Shown: positions 23,768-35,372, counted from the first letter of the stretch. The stretch: DNA of 64,000 bases from Herbaspirillum sp. DW155 (GCF_037076565.1 NZ_AP029028.1:4278001-4342000), one strand, 5' to 3'. A program made the numbers and translations. Notes: generated by a model not told the origin, from the sequence alone.

Positions 23768-25918
23768 TCAGACGTCGCTCACGCGGCCCAGCTCGACGCG
23801 GTTCTTGCCCAGGCGCTTGGCCTTGTACATGGCCTTGTCGGCCATGGCCAGCAATTCCTCGGGGCCGACTTCGCCATCCAGGTTGGGCTGGTAGACGGCC
23901 ACGCCGATGCTGCTGGAGATGTTGACGGTGGAATGGGTCAGCTCGAAGGGTTCGCGGATGGTGACCAGGATCTTCTCGGCCACCATCACCGCATCTTCCT
24001 GGGTCTGCAGATTTTCCAGGATGACCACGAATTCATCGCCGGCCAGGCGCGCCACGGTATCGACGTCACGCACCGAACGCTGCAGGCGGCGGGCGAACTC
24101 CACCAGCAGTTCGTCGCCGGCCTCATGACCATAGCGGTCATTGACGCCCTTGAAACCATCGATGTCCATGAAGAACAGGGCCAGCAACTGATCGGCCCGG
24201 CGCGCGCGCATCATGCCCTCGGGCAGGCGGTCGCTGAAGGCGCGACGGTTGGGCAGGCTGGTCAGCACGTCGGTCAGCGCCAGTTCACGCATCTGGTCAC
24301 GGAAGGCCAGGCGTTCGGTGATGTCATGCAGGAAGGCGATGAAGAGGTGTCCGCTCTGGCGCTTGACGTGGCCGATGGTGATCTCGACAGGCAGCTCGTA
24401 GCCGTCGTGATGCAGGGCCTGCAGCTCGATGCGGTTGTTGATGACCACGCTGCTGCCATCCTTGAGGAACTGCGACATGCCGCGATTGTGGGCGCCTCGC
24501 ATGTCGGCGGGGATGATGAGTTCGGCCATGTCGCGGCCCATGACCTGATCGCGCGGCCAGCCCAGCAGCAGTTCTGCCTGGCGGTTCCACTCGACCACAC
24601 GGCCCTGTTCGTCGGCGGCGATGAAGGCATCCTGGGCGTTTTCGAGGATGGCGCGCAGCTCGGCCGCGCTTTCTTCCAGCTGGATCTGGTTGGCCTGCTG
24701 CTGGTCCAGCGCCTGCTGCAAGGCGCTGGCGGTTTCGTGCAGGCGGCGGGTGCGCTCGGCCACCCGCTGCTCCAGACTCTCGTTGAGGGAGCGGACCTCG
24801 CGCAGATAGCTCTCTTCGCGCTGGACCATGTTGACCAGGGTCGAGGACAGCAACTGGATCTCGCGATAGCTGTTGACCAGCGGAATGGTGACGTCGGCGC
24901 GGCCGCCGGCACGCAGTTCCAGCGCGGCCGACAAGGCATTGATGGGGGCCACCAGGCGCCGCGTGAGCACGAAGGCCAGGATCACCAGCAGCGTTCCGAT
25001 GAGTGCGCCCACCACGATCACGCGCTGCTCCAGCGCGCGGAAGGCTTCCAGGGCCACGGTTTCGGGCTGGCGCACGATCACGCTCCACTGCAGCCGCATG
25101 CCGCCCTTGGCGCCGGTGCGCGCATACCCGCTGACGTAGCGACGGCCGTCCGGCCAGGTCTCGATGAGCGAGCCACCGTCCTCGGTGGCTTGCGCGGCGC
25201 GCAGGCTGGCGGTGTCGATGGTGGTTTCTTCCAGCCCTTTGGGTCCGAGCATGACGGTGCCGTCGCTGCGCACGATGATGACGTCGACGTCGTAGCGCTT
25301 GCCGGTGGGGTCCAGCAGTTTGGCGGCGATGTCGCGGGCCCACGACCACGACAGATGCATGCCGACCACGCCGACGTAACGGCCCTTGAGGTCATGCACC
25401 GGGGCCGAGAGGTCGACGAAACGCCAGGGCGCCGATTGCGGCGTCAGCTTGTGCGCCAGCAGCAGAGCCGGATGATAGTCGCCGGCGTATTCGGCCTTGC
25501 TGCCTTCCGTGAACCAGGGCCGGTCGGCCACGCTGGCGCCTTCCAGCATGCCCTTGCTGGCTGCGATGACGGTACCGTCAGGGCGTGCCATGCCTATCCA
25601 TGCATAGTGCGGCACGTTGGTTTGCAGTTCGTTGAAGACGTTACGGATACGCGCCGGATCATGCACGGCCCGTAGCGAGGGGCGCTGCACCAGCAGGCGC
25701 AGGTCGACCTGGCGCTCGTTCATGCCGCGCTCGAGCGCGTCCTGCATCTGCCAGGCCAGCTGCTTCATGCGCGTTTCGCTTTCCGAACGCGCATAGCCGC
25801 GCGTGAACTGATCCACCAGGAACAGTACCGACACGGTCGTGATGAGTACGGTGACGACCACCCCCAGCGTAATCAACGACGACAGATTCGGCGGAGATGG
25901 GGCTTTATTTTTGTTCAA
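23768..25918 (-). CDS. Cache-HAMP-PAS-GGDEF membrane diguanylate cyclase
   Basis: The 716-residue protein has an N-terminal membrane helix (about 13-35), a large periplasmic double-Cache region (about 36-300), a second helix (about 305-325), a HAMP-like segment and coiled coil (about 330-425), a PAS domain (about 425-550) and a C-terminal GGDEF domain. The catalytic motif is AGDEF at 626-630 and an RxxD inhibitory site (RDVD) sits five residues before it, so product feedback is expected. It should make cyclic di-GMP in response to an extracellular small molecule. It is monocistronic between repeats and an AT-rich gap. Confidence 0.9.
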   Translation of the reverse strand: MNKNKAPSPPNLSSLITLGVVVTVLITTVSVLFLVDQFTRGYARSESETRMKQLAWQMQDALERGMNERQVDLRLLVQRPSLRAVHDPARIRNVFNELQTNVPHYAWIGMARPDGTVIAASKGMLEGASVADRPWFTEGSKAEYAGDYHPALLLAHKLTPQSAPWRFVDLSAPVHDLKGRYVGVVGMHLSWSWARDIAAKLLDPTGKRYDVDVIIVRSDGTVMLGPKGLEETTIDTASLRAAQATEDGGSLIETWPDGRRYVSGYARTGAKGGMRLQWSVIVRQPETVALEAFRALEQRVIVVGALIGTLLVILAFVLTRRLVAPINALSAALELRAGGRADVTIPLVNSYREIQLLSSTLVNMVQREESYLREVRSLNESLEQRVAERTRRLHETASALQQALDQQQANQIQLEESAAELRAILENAQDAFIAADEQGRVVEWNRQAELLLGWPRDQVMGRDMAELIIPADMRGAHNRGMSQFLKDGSSVVINNRIELQALHHDGYELPVEITIGHVKRQSGHLFIAFLHDITERLAFRDQMRELALTDVLTSLPNRRAFSDRLPEGMMRARRADQLLALFFMDIDGFKGVNDRYGHEAGDELLVEFARRLQRSVRDVDTVARLAGDEFVVILENLQTQEDAVMVAEKILVTIREPFELTHSTVNISSSIGVAVYQPNLDGEVGPEELLAMADKAMYKAKRLGKNRVELGRVSDV

Positions 25919-26228
25919 TTCGGAAAAAATGCTGCGATACGGCTAAATGCATGACGGCTCCCCTGTGAACCGCATAGGTTTTCAAGCATCTTGCCAGAAC
26001 AGCTATGGTTTTTCATCGCATTTACCGAAAAACTTCGATAATTTTTTTCCATCACGTAAAACTCTCAAATACTCTCATGCCAATCCCGATATAAAGCCCG
26101 CAAAAGCGTGCAATAGACGCTATTTCCCGGATATCGGGAAATGCAAAAAGACAACGGATGGTGACGATACGCGCGTCTCCTCGCCATTTCCCGATGGGTT
26201 CGGACAGCCCGGCACGCCCGACGACCGG
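25919..26228. other. AT-rich intergenic region
   Basis: This 310-bp gap precedes the diguanylate cyclase gene (minus) and follows the gamma-glutamyltransferase-like stop. It is much richer in A+T than its surroundings (about 25,985-26,150) and probably contains the promoter of the cyclase gene. No gene was seen. Confidence 0.5.
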
Positions 26229-27812
26229 CTACAGCCCGGCGCAGACCCCATCGGCACGGGGATCGGTGGCGCCTTCGATGACCCCGTCCGGATGCACGCA
26301 GACGGCACCGGCGTGGCCCATCAGGTCGGTGTAGTCCTCCACCACCTGCACCTCATGACCGGCGCGACGCAAGGCGTCGATGATGGCGGGCGGGACGCGG
26401 CCTTCCAGCTTCAGGTTGGTGGAGACGTCACCCCAGGTGCGACCCAGCAGCCAGCGCGGCGCGCTCACGGCGGCCTGCAGGTTCTGGCCGAACAGTACGT
26501 GACGGGTGAAGACCGCCGCCTGTGTCTGCGGCTGCCCTTCTCCGCCCATGGTGCCGTAGGCCAGGGTGCGGCCATCGTTGAGGCGGGCCAGCGACGGATT
26601 CAGCGTATGGAAGGGCAACTTGCCGGGTTGCAGCTGGTTGGCCCCCTCGTCCAGGGTGAAGCTGGCACCACGGTTCTGCCAGACGATGCCCGTTTCCGGC
26701 ACCACCACGCCGCTGCCGAATTCCCAGAAGATGCTCTGGATGTAGCTCACCACGCGGCCCTGGGCATCGGCGGCTCCCATCCAGATGGTGTCGCCGGGCT
26801 TGGCCGGATGCGGCCAGGGAGCGGCGCGCTGCATGTCAATCTGCCTGGCTTCCTGGTCCAGGGCGCCGTCCAGCAGCCAGTGCGACGCATCCACGCTCAT
26901 GTGGGCGGGGTCGGTGACATGCTGGTTGCGCAGGATGAAGGCGCGCTTGGTGGCTTCCACCAGACCGTGGATGTGTTCGAAACCTTCGGCCCGGGTCACC
27001 CCCAGGCGGTCGAACAGACCGATGATCATCAAGGCCGAAACGCCTTGCGTGGGCGGCGGCAGGTTGTAGACGCGGCCTGACGTTAACTGCACCATCAGCG
27101 GCTTGACCACCTGTGCGCGGAAGGCTTCAAGGTCGCTGCGGCGCAACGGGCTGCCCGTCGCTTCCAGGCCTGCAGCAAGGCGTTGCGCCAGGTCACCGCG
27201 ATAGAAATCATCCAACCCGGCCTCTGCCAGTCGCGACAAACTGGCCGCCAGCGCTGACTGTTTCAGCACCTTGCCCTGGGCCGGGATGCCATCGGCGGCA
27301 TAGGTGGATGCAAAGCCGGGCTGGTCCTTGAGTTCAGCCCACTTGTCGCGGGTGAGTTCATGTTGCGAGCGGGTGACGGGCACGCCCGCCTGTGCATGGC
27401 GGATGGCGTCGGCCAGCAAGACCGGCAGCGGCAAGGCACGACCGAAGCGGCGCGCGTAGTCGAGAGCGGCCGACCAGCCGCCCACGGCACCGGCCACCGT
27501 CAGCGCGGCGTGCGGCCCGCGCGTGGGTATGGCACCGTAGCCGTGTTCAGCATAGAAACCCTTGGTGGCCAGCGCCGCCGACGGGCCGCAGGCGCGGATG
27601 GCCACCGGGTCTTGGCCCGGTTCGCTGATGAGCCAGAAGCCATCGCCACCGATGCCGTTCATGTGCGGATAGACCACCGCGATGGTGGCCGCCGCCGCAA
27701 CCATGGCCTCGACCGCATTGCCGCCCTCGCGCAGAATCTGCGCGCCCGCCTGCGCGGCCAGATGATGGGGAGCGGTGACCATTCCGCCCAGACAGGTCTT
27801 GCTGTACAACAT
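26229..27812 (-). CDS. Gamma-glutamyltransferase-family protein, possibly HpxW/oxamate amidohydrolase-like
   Basis: The 527-residue N-terminal-nucleophile hydrolase proenzyme has the family start GGMVTAPHHLAAQAGAQILREGGNAVEA and a probable autoprocessing nucleophile T342 in KPGDTIWMGAAD, with GTMGGEGQPQTQ near the C-terminus. There is no signal peptide, unlike periplasmic GGT. The cytoplasmic location, length and GDTIW processing site resemble the HpxW branch, so it may hydrolyse an amide such as oxamate rather than glutathione. Substrate not established; no purine catabolism genes are adjacent. Confidence 0.75.
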   Translation of the reverse strand: MLYSKTCLGGMVTAPHHLAAQAGAQILREGGNAVEAMVAAAATIAVVYPHMNGIGGDGFWLISEPGQDPVAIRACGPSAALATKGFYAEHGYGAIPTRGPHAALTVAGAVGGWSAALDYARRFGRALPLPVLLADAIRHAQAGVPVTRSQHELTRDKWAELKDQPGFASTYAADGIPAQGKVLKQSALAASLSRLAEAGLDDFYRGDLAQRLAAGLEATGSPLRRSDLEAFRAQVVKPLMVQLTSGRVYNLPPPTQGVSALMIIGLFDRLGVTRAEGFEHIHGLVEATKRAFILRNQHVTDPAHMSVDASHWLLDGALDQEARQIDMQRAAPWPHPAKPGDTIWMGAADAQGRVVSYIQSIFWEFGSGVVVPETGIVWQNRGASFTLDEGANQLQPGKLPFHTLNPSLARLNDGRTLAYGTMGGEGQPQTQAAVFTRHVLFGQNLQAAVSAPRWLLGRTWGDVSTNLKLEGRVPPAIIDALRRAGHEVQVVEDYTDLMGHAGAVCVHPDGVIEGATDPRADGVCAGL

Positions 27813-27950
27813 GGCTGACTCCTGGTGTTCTTGTCATGAAGAGAAACATGCTGTGGCGATGATACTTGCGGATGGATGGACTTGCAGGCGGGACCGTTTG
27901 GAGTGCATCCGGGAGGTGGCGCGCACCGGGACAGGTGCGCCCCAGAACGA

Positions 27951-28961
<1,011 letters not shown>

Positions 28962-28981
28962 GCAACAGATCCTTGTCGAGA

Positions 28982-29007
28982 CGGCACGGCCCTCACAGGC
29001 CGTGCCG
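28982..29007. terminator. Hairpin between curA and the LLM monooxygenase gene
   Basis: A perfect 10-bp GC-rich stem (28982-28991 with 28998-29007) encloses a 6-nt loop. It has no T-run. It could attenuate read-through from curA into the monooxygenase gene or protect the curA mRNA 3' end. Confidence 0.5.
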
Positions 29008-29059
29008 GTGGCCGGGTAGCTTCCCCGGAAATGACGGCGGGTGACGCACAGGCGTGGTC

Positions 29060-30088
29060 TTAGCCCAGCTTGACCACCAGCTTGCCGAAGTTCTTGCCCT
29101 GCAGCAGGCCCATGAAGGCCTCGGGGGCATTCTCCAGACCCTGCACCACGTCTTCGCGGTAATGCAGCTTGCCTTCCCGGAGCCAGGTGCCGACCTCCTG
29201 CTGGAAGGCGGCATACAGGTCGGGCCGATTGACGTAGTAATCGAAGATGATGAAACCCTGCACGCGGATGCGCTCGGTCAGCACGCGGCGCAGGATGGCG
29301 TTGCTGGCGGTGGCCAGACCGCCGCCGTTGTAGTGGGCGATCAGGCCGCACACCGGCACGCGGGCATGGATGTTGAGCAAGGGGAAGACGGCATCGAGCA
29401 CGGCACCGCCGACGTTTTCGAAATACACGTCGATGCCGCGCGGACAGGCGGCCTTGAGCTGCGCCGCAAAGTCGGCGGCACGGTGGTCGATGCAGGCATC
29501 GAAGCCCAGCTCCTCGACGGCCGCTGCACACTTCTGCGCGCCACCGGCAATGCCGACCACGTGACAGCCGCGCTGCCTGGCGATCTGGCCGACCAGCGAA
29601 CCGACCGCGCCGGTGGCGGCCGCCACCACCACGGTTTCACCGGCGCGCGGCTGGCCGATGTCGATCAGGCCGGCGTAGGCGGTGTAGCCCGGCATGCCCA
29701 GCACGCCCAGTGCATGGGAGGGATGCGCGAAATCGGCCGGCAGCTTGTTGGCACCGCTGCCATCGGAAATGGCATATTCCTGCCAGCCGGTGTAGGCCAT
29801 CACCAGGTCGCCTTCCTTGAAGTCCGGATGGCGCGAGGTGAGCACGCGCGAGACCACGCCGCCGGTCATGACGCCATCGATCTCCACCGGGGGTGCGTAG
29901 GACGGCGCATCGCTCATGCGACCGCGCATGTAGGGATCCAGCGAGAGCCATTCACCGCGCAGCAGCATCTGCCCTTCCTGCACCTCAGGAATGGCGACTT
30001 CTTCCAGGCGGAAATTCTCGGCGGTGGGCGCTGCGGTCGGACGCGAAGCGAGGACGATGCGACGGTTGGTCTTGGGCAATTGGGTCAT
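29060..30088 (-). CDS. curA: Zinc-free MDR oxidoreductase, CurA/leukotriene B4 dehydrogenase type
   Basis: From ATG 30088, preceded by AAAGGA, the protein has 342 residues. It shows [17 protein letters not shown] [11 protein letters not shown], the NADPH loop [19 protein letters not shown] (about 148-166), [11 protein letters not shown] and the C-terminal FGKLVVKLG of the medium-chain reductases that reduce 2-alkenals, 2-alkenones or curcumin. It acts in the cytoplasm, probably detoxifying reactive electrophiles. It is 90 bp downstream of a TetR gene in the same direction, consistent with repression by that regulator. Confidence 0.88.
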   Translation of the reverse strand: MTQLPKTNRRIVLASRPTAAPTAENFRLEEVAIPEVQEGQMLLRGEWLSLDPYMRGRMSDAPSYAPPVEIDGVMTGGVVSRVLTSRHPDFKEGDLVMAYTGWQEYAISDGSGANKLPADFAHPSHALGVLGMPGYTAYAGLIDIGQPRAGETVVVAAATGAVGSLVGQIARQRGCHVVGIAGGAQKCAAAVEELGFDACIDHRAADFAAQLKAACPRGIDVYFENVGGAVLDAVFPLLNIHARVPVCGLIAHYNGGGLATASNAILRRVLTERIRVQGFIIFDYYVNRPDLYAAFQQEVGTWLREGKLHYREDVVQGLENAPEAFMGLLQGKNFGKLVVKLG

Positions 30089-30178
30089 GGAAATCCTTTC
30101 CGTATTCTGTTCATTAAGCATTAAGGGGAGCGCAGGTGTGCCATCGGGACATCGGTCGATAGGGCCTGTCGGTGCCGA

Positions 30179-30784
30179 TCACTGCGGCGCCACCAGCACG
30201 CGCCGCGTGACCAGCATGGCCGCTTCCATCGGTGCACGGTCGCGGCTGAGCTTGGACAGCAGGCTCGCGCCCAGCCATTGCTGGTACAGCATGGTGGCCG
30301 TCGCCAGAGGGTCGAGCACGGTATGCAGCGAACCTTCGGCAATGCCGTCGGCGATGCACCCGGCGATGCGCTCGATGAAACGCTGCGTGCCGCCATGCAG
30401 GACCTGGCGCATTTCTTCGGAGAGGTCGGCCACTTCGGCGGAGAGCTTGACGACCAGGCAGCGCTGCCCGACTTCCTGGCAGCACTGGCTTTCCAGCCAG
30501 TAACCCCAGTAGGTCAGCAGGCGCTCCCGGGCATTGCCGCCCCGGCTGGCGGAAAGCGCATGGTCCAGCCGTTCGAGATAGCCGGCCACATACTGCTCGA
30601 TCAGTTCGCGACCGTATTGTTCCTTCGAACCGAAGTAATGATAGAAGGAACCCTTGGGAATCCGGGCCGCCGCCAGGATGTCCGACAGGCCGACACCGGT
30701 ATAGCCCTTCTGGGCGATGAGCATCTGACCTGCCTGGAGGATGTTGCGTTTGTTTTCGCCGTAGTGTTCTCGCATGCCGGCCAT
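30179..30784 (-). CDS. TetR/AcrR-family repressor
   Basis: The 201-residue protein has the N-terminal helix-turn-helix KGYTGVGLSDILAAARIPKGSFYHYFGSKEQ at about 25-56, typical of the NemR/AcuR-like group. The C-terminal ligand domain contains cysteines (CC at about 100-101, C108) that could sense electrophiles, as in NemR. A start at residue 4 (30775) is equally possible. A 17-bp palindrome lies 13-29 bp upstream of the start, so it is probably autoregulated. It precedes curA in what looks like an electrophile-stress unit. Confidence 0.87.
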   Translation of the reverse strand: MAGMREHYGENKRNILQAGQMLIAQKGYTGVGLSDILAAARIPKGSFYHYFGSKEQYGRELIEQYVAGYLERLDHALSASRGGNARERLLTYWGYWLESQCCQEVGQRCLVVKLSAEVADLSEEMRQVLHGGTQRFIERIAGCIADGIAEGSLHTVLDPLATATMLYQQWLGASLLSKLSRDRAPMEAAMLVTRRVLVAPQ

Positions 30785-30796
30785 TCTAGCGGAAAA

Positions 30797-30813
30797 TTAG
30801 ACCGGTCGTCTAA
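30797..30813. promoter_or_regulatory. TetR-family operator palindrome
   Basis: TTAGACCGGTCGTCTAA has perfect 6-bp arms (TTAGAC/GTCTAA) around CGGTC. The AGAC...GTCT form resembles NemR/AcuR-type operators. It sits directly upstream of the TetR gene start, in the 47-bp gap to the MFS gene stop. Confidence 0.7.
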
Positions 30814-30831
30814 GACCGCGCTTTTACCGGA

Positions 30832-32094
30832 TCAGGCGGTCGCACGCGGCCTGTGCGCAGAAGGAAAGAGCGGCCAGACCAGCAGTGCCACCAGTGCCGT
30901 GGTCAGCCACACTGCGGCCCAACCGTGCCAGTGCAGCAGCAGCGGGACGGCCTGCGCCGTCACGAAGAACACCCCGAAGACACAGCTGTTGCCCAGGCCC
31001 AGGGCGGTACCGACCTGGGTCGGGCCGGCCGCTATGGCCAGTTCGGTATAGGCCACGCCATGCCAGGACGACACCACCACACCGGCCATCACCAGCAGCG
31101 CGCCCAGCCAGGGCAGCGCGGCGGGAGCGTCACGGAGGGAAGACAGGCCGAGCCGCAGGAACAGCAGCGCGCTGCCCAGTGCGCAAGCGCGCAGGTAAGG
31201 ACGGCGCTGACCACGGCGGTCGGTCCAGCGGCCGCTGGCGATACGCGCCACGGCCGCCCCCAGTTGTACCAGCGTCAGCAACACGCTGATGGCGAGCAGG
31301 CTGGCCTGCCCCGCTTCATGCAGGAAGATGCCGCCAAAGCTGATCAGGGCCACCTGCGGCGCGCACAGCAGGCCGGTGCCCAGCGCCAGACGCCAGACCA
31401 GTGCGCTGCGCAAGGCGGACGTCACCGGCATCAGGGCCGCCTGCGATGACGGCGTTACGGCAGGCTCGCGTAACCAGCGTATGACCAGCATCACGCTGGC
31501 AAGACACAAGGCCATCAATGCCCCGAACACTGCTCCGAAGCCTGCGCGATCCGCCAGCGTGGGCAGCAGCAAGGCACCGATGCCGCCGCCCAGCGGCACG
31601 GCGGTCTGGCGAATGCTCATGGCCAGGCCGCGCTCACCGTCGGCGAACCAGGCCATGATGGCGCGTCCGCTGGCGCCGTTGACACTGCCGCCCAGCAAGC
31701 CGGCCAGCAGCAGCCCGATGCACAACCACAGGTAGAGCGCACCGCCCTGCCCCGGCCGCGCCAGCGCCATCAGCAGGCACAGTGCGGCGCTGGTGCCCAG
31801 CAGGCCGGCCAGCAGCACCTTGCGGTCACCCCAGCGGTCAGTCATGACACCCCAGGGCAATTCGCCCAGCGCCACACCCAGGCTCAACAGGCCCAGGGCC
31901 AGGCCGAGTTGCGTATTGCTGAGGTGATAGTCGCTGCGCAAGACCAGCGAGGTCACCGGGATGCCGGAGAAGACCGCCGAGAAGCTGGCATTGGCCGCCA
32001 CGCCGGCGGCGAGCACCTTCCAGCGGTGAGATGAACGGATGCAAGGAGGAGCAGCCCTGATCGTGGCGGCTGGTGCGTTGGCGTGAGGCTGCAT
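30832..32094 (-). CDS. Major facilitator superfamily transporter
   Basis: From ATG 32094 (MQPHANAPAATIRAA) the protein has 420 residues and 12 hydrophobic segments. The MFS loop signatures are GVMTDRWGDRKVLLAG after helix 2 and ASGRWTDRRGQRRPYL between the halves. No substrate-specific feature was recognised. It diverges from a GlxA-type regulator gene (101-bp shared promoter), which probably controls it. The start was chosen to exclude an upstream non-family extension. Confidence 0.82.
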   Translation of the reverse strand: MQPHANAPAATIRAAPPCIRSSHRWKVLAAGVAANASFSAVFSGIPVTSLVLRSDYHLSNTQLGLALGLLSLGVALGELPWGVMTDRWGDRKVLLAGLLGTSAALCLLMALARPGQGGALYLWLCIGLLLAGLLGGSVNGASGRAIMAWFADGERGLAMSIRQTAVPLGGGIGALLLPTLADRAGFGAVFGALMALCLASVMLVIRWLREPAVTPSSQAALMPVTSALRSALVWRLALGTGLLCAPQVALISFGGIFLHEAGQASLLAISVLLTLVQLGAAVARIASGRWTDRRGQRRPYLRACALGSALLFLRLGLSSLRDAPAALPWLGALLVMAGVVVSSWHGVAYTELAIAAGPTQVGTALGLGNSCVFGVFFVTAQAVPLLLHWHGWAAVWLTTALVALLVWPLFPSAHRPRATA

Positions 32095-32195
32095 GGCGAA
32101 CTCCGGTGAGAACGAGGACCTGCAGTGTGCCGTGCAGCCCGATGGCTTGAATGTCATAATTCCGGCATTCCAAGCCATCTGACGTTTTCTGCACC

Positions 32196-33152
32196 ATGCC
32201 CGCGCGCGATATCGCCTTCCTCATCTTTGCCGATTGCAGCATGCTCGATTTCACCGGACCGCTGTCGGCCTTCGATGCTGCCAACCGGGTCAGCGGGCGC
32301 ACGCTCTACCGGCTCACGCTCCACTCCGAGCCGGGCGGGATGATCCGCAGTTCGGCCGGGGCCCTGATCCAGACCGAGCGCATTGGCCGCGCCCGCTTCG
32401 ATACGCTGGTGGTGGCCGGGGGCGGCGCGCCGCGCGAGGGACTGGTCTCGGAAGCGCTGCGCCGCTACATCGTGCGGGCGGCCAGCGGTTCGCGCCGCAT
32501 CGCGGGCGTGTGCACCGGCGCTTTCGTGCTGGCGGCAGCGGGCCTGCTCGATGGCAAGCGCGCCACCACGCACTGGCGCATGGCGGCGAGGTTGCAGCAG
32601 ATGTATCCGCAGGTGAAGGTGGACAGCGACCGCATCTATTCCTGCGATGGCAAGGTATGGACCTCGGCCGGGATTTCTGCGGGCATCGATCTGGCCCTCG
32701 CGCTGCTCGAAGACGACCACGGCGCCGAACTGGCCAAGGCGGTGGCACGCGAGCTGGTGGTATATCACCGCCGTCCGGGCGGTCAATCGCAATTCTCGGC
32801 CTTGCAAGAAATGGACGGCGGCTCCGAACGCATTCGCCGCGCACTCAGCTTTGCGCGCGCCCATCTCCATCATGTGCTGACGATAGACACGCTGGCCGAA
32901 GTGGCTTGCCTCAGCCGCCGCCAATTCGACCGCATCTTTGCGGCCGAGACCGGCCAGACCCCGGCACGCGCCATCGAACAGATGCGTGCCGAAGCAGCGC
33001 GGCTGCGCATCGAACAATCACAGGACAGCCTGGAGAGCATCGCCCGTGCGACCGGTTTTGGTGACGCCGACCAGATGCGGCGCGCCTGTCTGCGCCTGTT
33101 TGGACAGCCGCCTCAGACCCTGCGCCGCCTGGCGCGGCTGGAAGACGCCTAG
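32196..33152 (+). CDS. GlxA-family regulator (DJ-1/PfpI domain plus AraC helix-turn-helix)
   Basis: The 318-residue protein has a DJ-1/PfpI-like N-terminal domain (about 5-170) with the nucleophile-elbow-like GVCTGAFVLAAAGLLDG and a following HWRM, and a C-terminal AraC-type DNA-binding domain (about 215-310) with LAEVACLSRRQFDRIFAAETGQTPARAIEQ. This architecture is the FtrA/GlxA/CdhR group of transcription activators. It is divergent from the MFS transporter and likely regulates it. Confidence 0.88.
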   Translation: MPARDIAFLIFADCSMLDFTGPLSAFDAANRVSGRTLYRLTLHSEPGGMIRSSAGALIQTERIGRARFDTLVVAGGGAPREGLVSEALRRYIVRAASGSRRIAGVCTGAFVLAAAGLLDGKRATTHWRMAARLQQMYPQVKVDSDRIYSCDGKVWTSAGISAGIDLALALLEDDHGAELAKAVARELVVYHRRPGGQSQFSALQEMDGGSERIRRALSFARAHLHHVLTIDTLAEVACLSRRQFDRIFAAETGQTPARAIEQMRAEAARLRIEQSQDSLESIARATGFGDADQMRRACLRLFGQPPQTLRRLARLEDA

Positions 33153-33208
33153 GGTCTGTTCACACTTGCACACTTGATCTGCGGGATGAGGTGTGAACCG
33201 GTCCTGAC

Positions 33209-34366
<1,158 letters not shown>

Positions 34367-34691
34367 GGAAGACCTTTGGAAGAGAAGACTCGCCCGGGAC
34401 CGGGGCGCGCGGACCGCGCTTGCCGGAAAGCAAGGATATGAAGGCAAGAGGGATGCTTTTCAAGCAATTTCTGCGAAAAACCGCACAAATCCTGCCCAAA
34501 ATGGCTCATCGGCCGGCAGCCGGAAGAGCCACATGAAGAAAAAAGTCCGCCGCAGGCATGCAAGAAGACGCGCGGAGGAGGATAATATTGCTTCTATCCC
34601 CCCGTTTTTAATCGCGCGACCTTGGCGGCATTGCCGCATCGATGGCAAAAGCATCGACACAGGCCGCGCCTGCATCATTGGAAGAGTTATT

Positions 34692-35234
34692 TTGAGTTCA
34701 AGCAAAACCAAGCGCTGGCATGGCAATGTCGAGGCGATCAAGGCCGAATTCCTCAACGGCGTGATCACCCAGATGACCTCCTACGGCGATCGCGTCCATT
34801 TCAGCATGTTCGGTTCGGTGCAAAAGCCGCACTATGAAGTCATCAACAGCTTCGACAAGAAGATGGCCTTCGATGGCAACCACCACCTGCACCGCGCCGA
34901 GGAAACCGAGTTCGGCCCCGGCAACGTGACCCCCATCTTCACGCTCGACCAGATCAAGCGCATCGTCGCCACCGGCGGCAGCGGCACCCGCAGCACGCCG
35001 CGTTCGGCACGTGCCGCCTCGGCCCGCAGCGCCGGCGGCACGGCTCGTCCGACCACGGCCGCCGCCCGTGCGCGCGAAGCGGTCGATGGCGAGAAGTACG
35101 CATACTTCAAGGCCAACCGCCACATGCTGCCCGATGAGATCAACCAGCATTCCGATGAGATCAGCAAGCTGATGCTCAATGGCATGTCGGCCGAGCAAGC
35201 CTTCGGTGAAGTGATTTCCAAGTACTTCGACTGA
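34692..35234 (+). CDS. Conserved-looking protein of unknown function, TTG start
   Basis: I chose TTG at 34692 because GGAAGAG lies 5 bases upstream and the frame before it encodes Arg/Lys-rich, non-protein-like sequence. The product is 180 residues: an N-terminal domain (about 1-95; SSSKTKRWHGNVEAIKAEFL, then YGDRVHFSMFGSVQKPHYEV), a low-complexity Arg/Ser/Thr/Ala/Gly linker (about 95-130) and a C-terminal helical part (about 130-180; YFKANRHMLPDEINQHSDEI). The linker looks unstructured and basic, which may suit nucleic acid or polyanion binding. An intrinsic terminator follows 40 bp after the stop. No family recognised. Confidence 0.7.
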   Translation: MSSSKTKRWHGNVEAIKAEFLNGVITQMTSYGDRVHFSMFGSVQKPHYEVINSFDKKMAFDGNHHLHRAEETEFGPGNVTPIFTLDQIKRIVATGGSGTRSTPRSARAASARSAGGTARPTTAAARAREAVDGEKYAYFKANRHMLPDEINQHSDEISKLMLNGMSAEQAFGEVISKYFD

Positions 35235-35274
35235 GACGGGATGACGGCACCGTCCGTCTGAACTGCCCCAATGC

Positions 35275-35304
35275 AAATGGCCGGAGCTGCGTCTCCGGCC
35301 ATTT
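35275..35304. terminator. Rho-independent terminator
   Basis: A perfect 12-bp stem (35275-35286 with 35293-35304) and a 6-nt loop end in ATTTT. It is located 40 bp after the TTG-start gene and 65 bp beyond the ppk2 stop on the other strand, and can serve both convergent genes. Confidence 0.85.
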
Positions 35305-35332
35305 TCGTTGTGGCGCCCTGCTCTGCCGTCAA

Positions 35333-35372
35333 CAGATCAGCAGATCAGCAGATCAGCAGATCAACAGATCAG
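35333..35372. repeat. Five tandem copies of an 8-bp unit at the ppk2 3' end
   Basis: CAGATCAG is repeated five times (one copy has CAGATCAA). The array abuts and includes the ppk2 stop codon (TGA, complement of 35369-35371). Such arrays can vary in copy number by slippage. Confidence 0.85.

Noticed and set aside
30106..30125. CATTAAG direct repeat upstream of curA as another copy of the GCATTAA motif
   Set aside because: The two units are adjacent and direct, not inverted with a 7-nt spacer, so it does not match the other sites.
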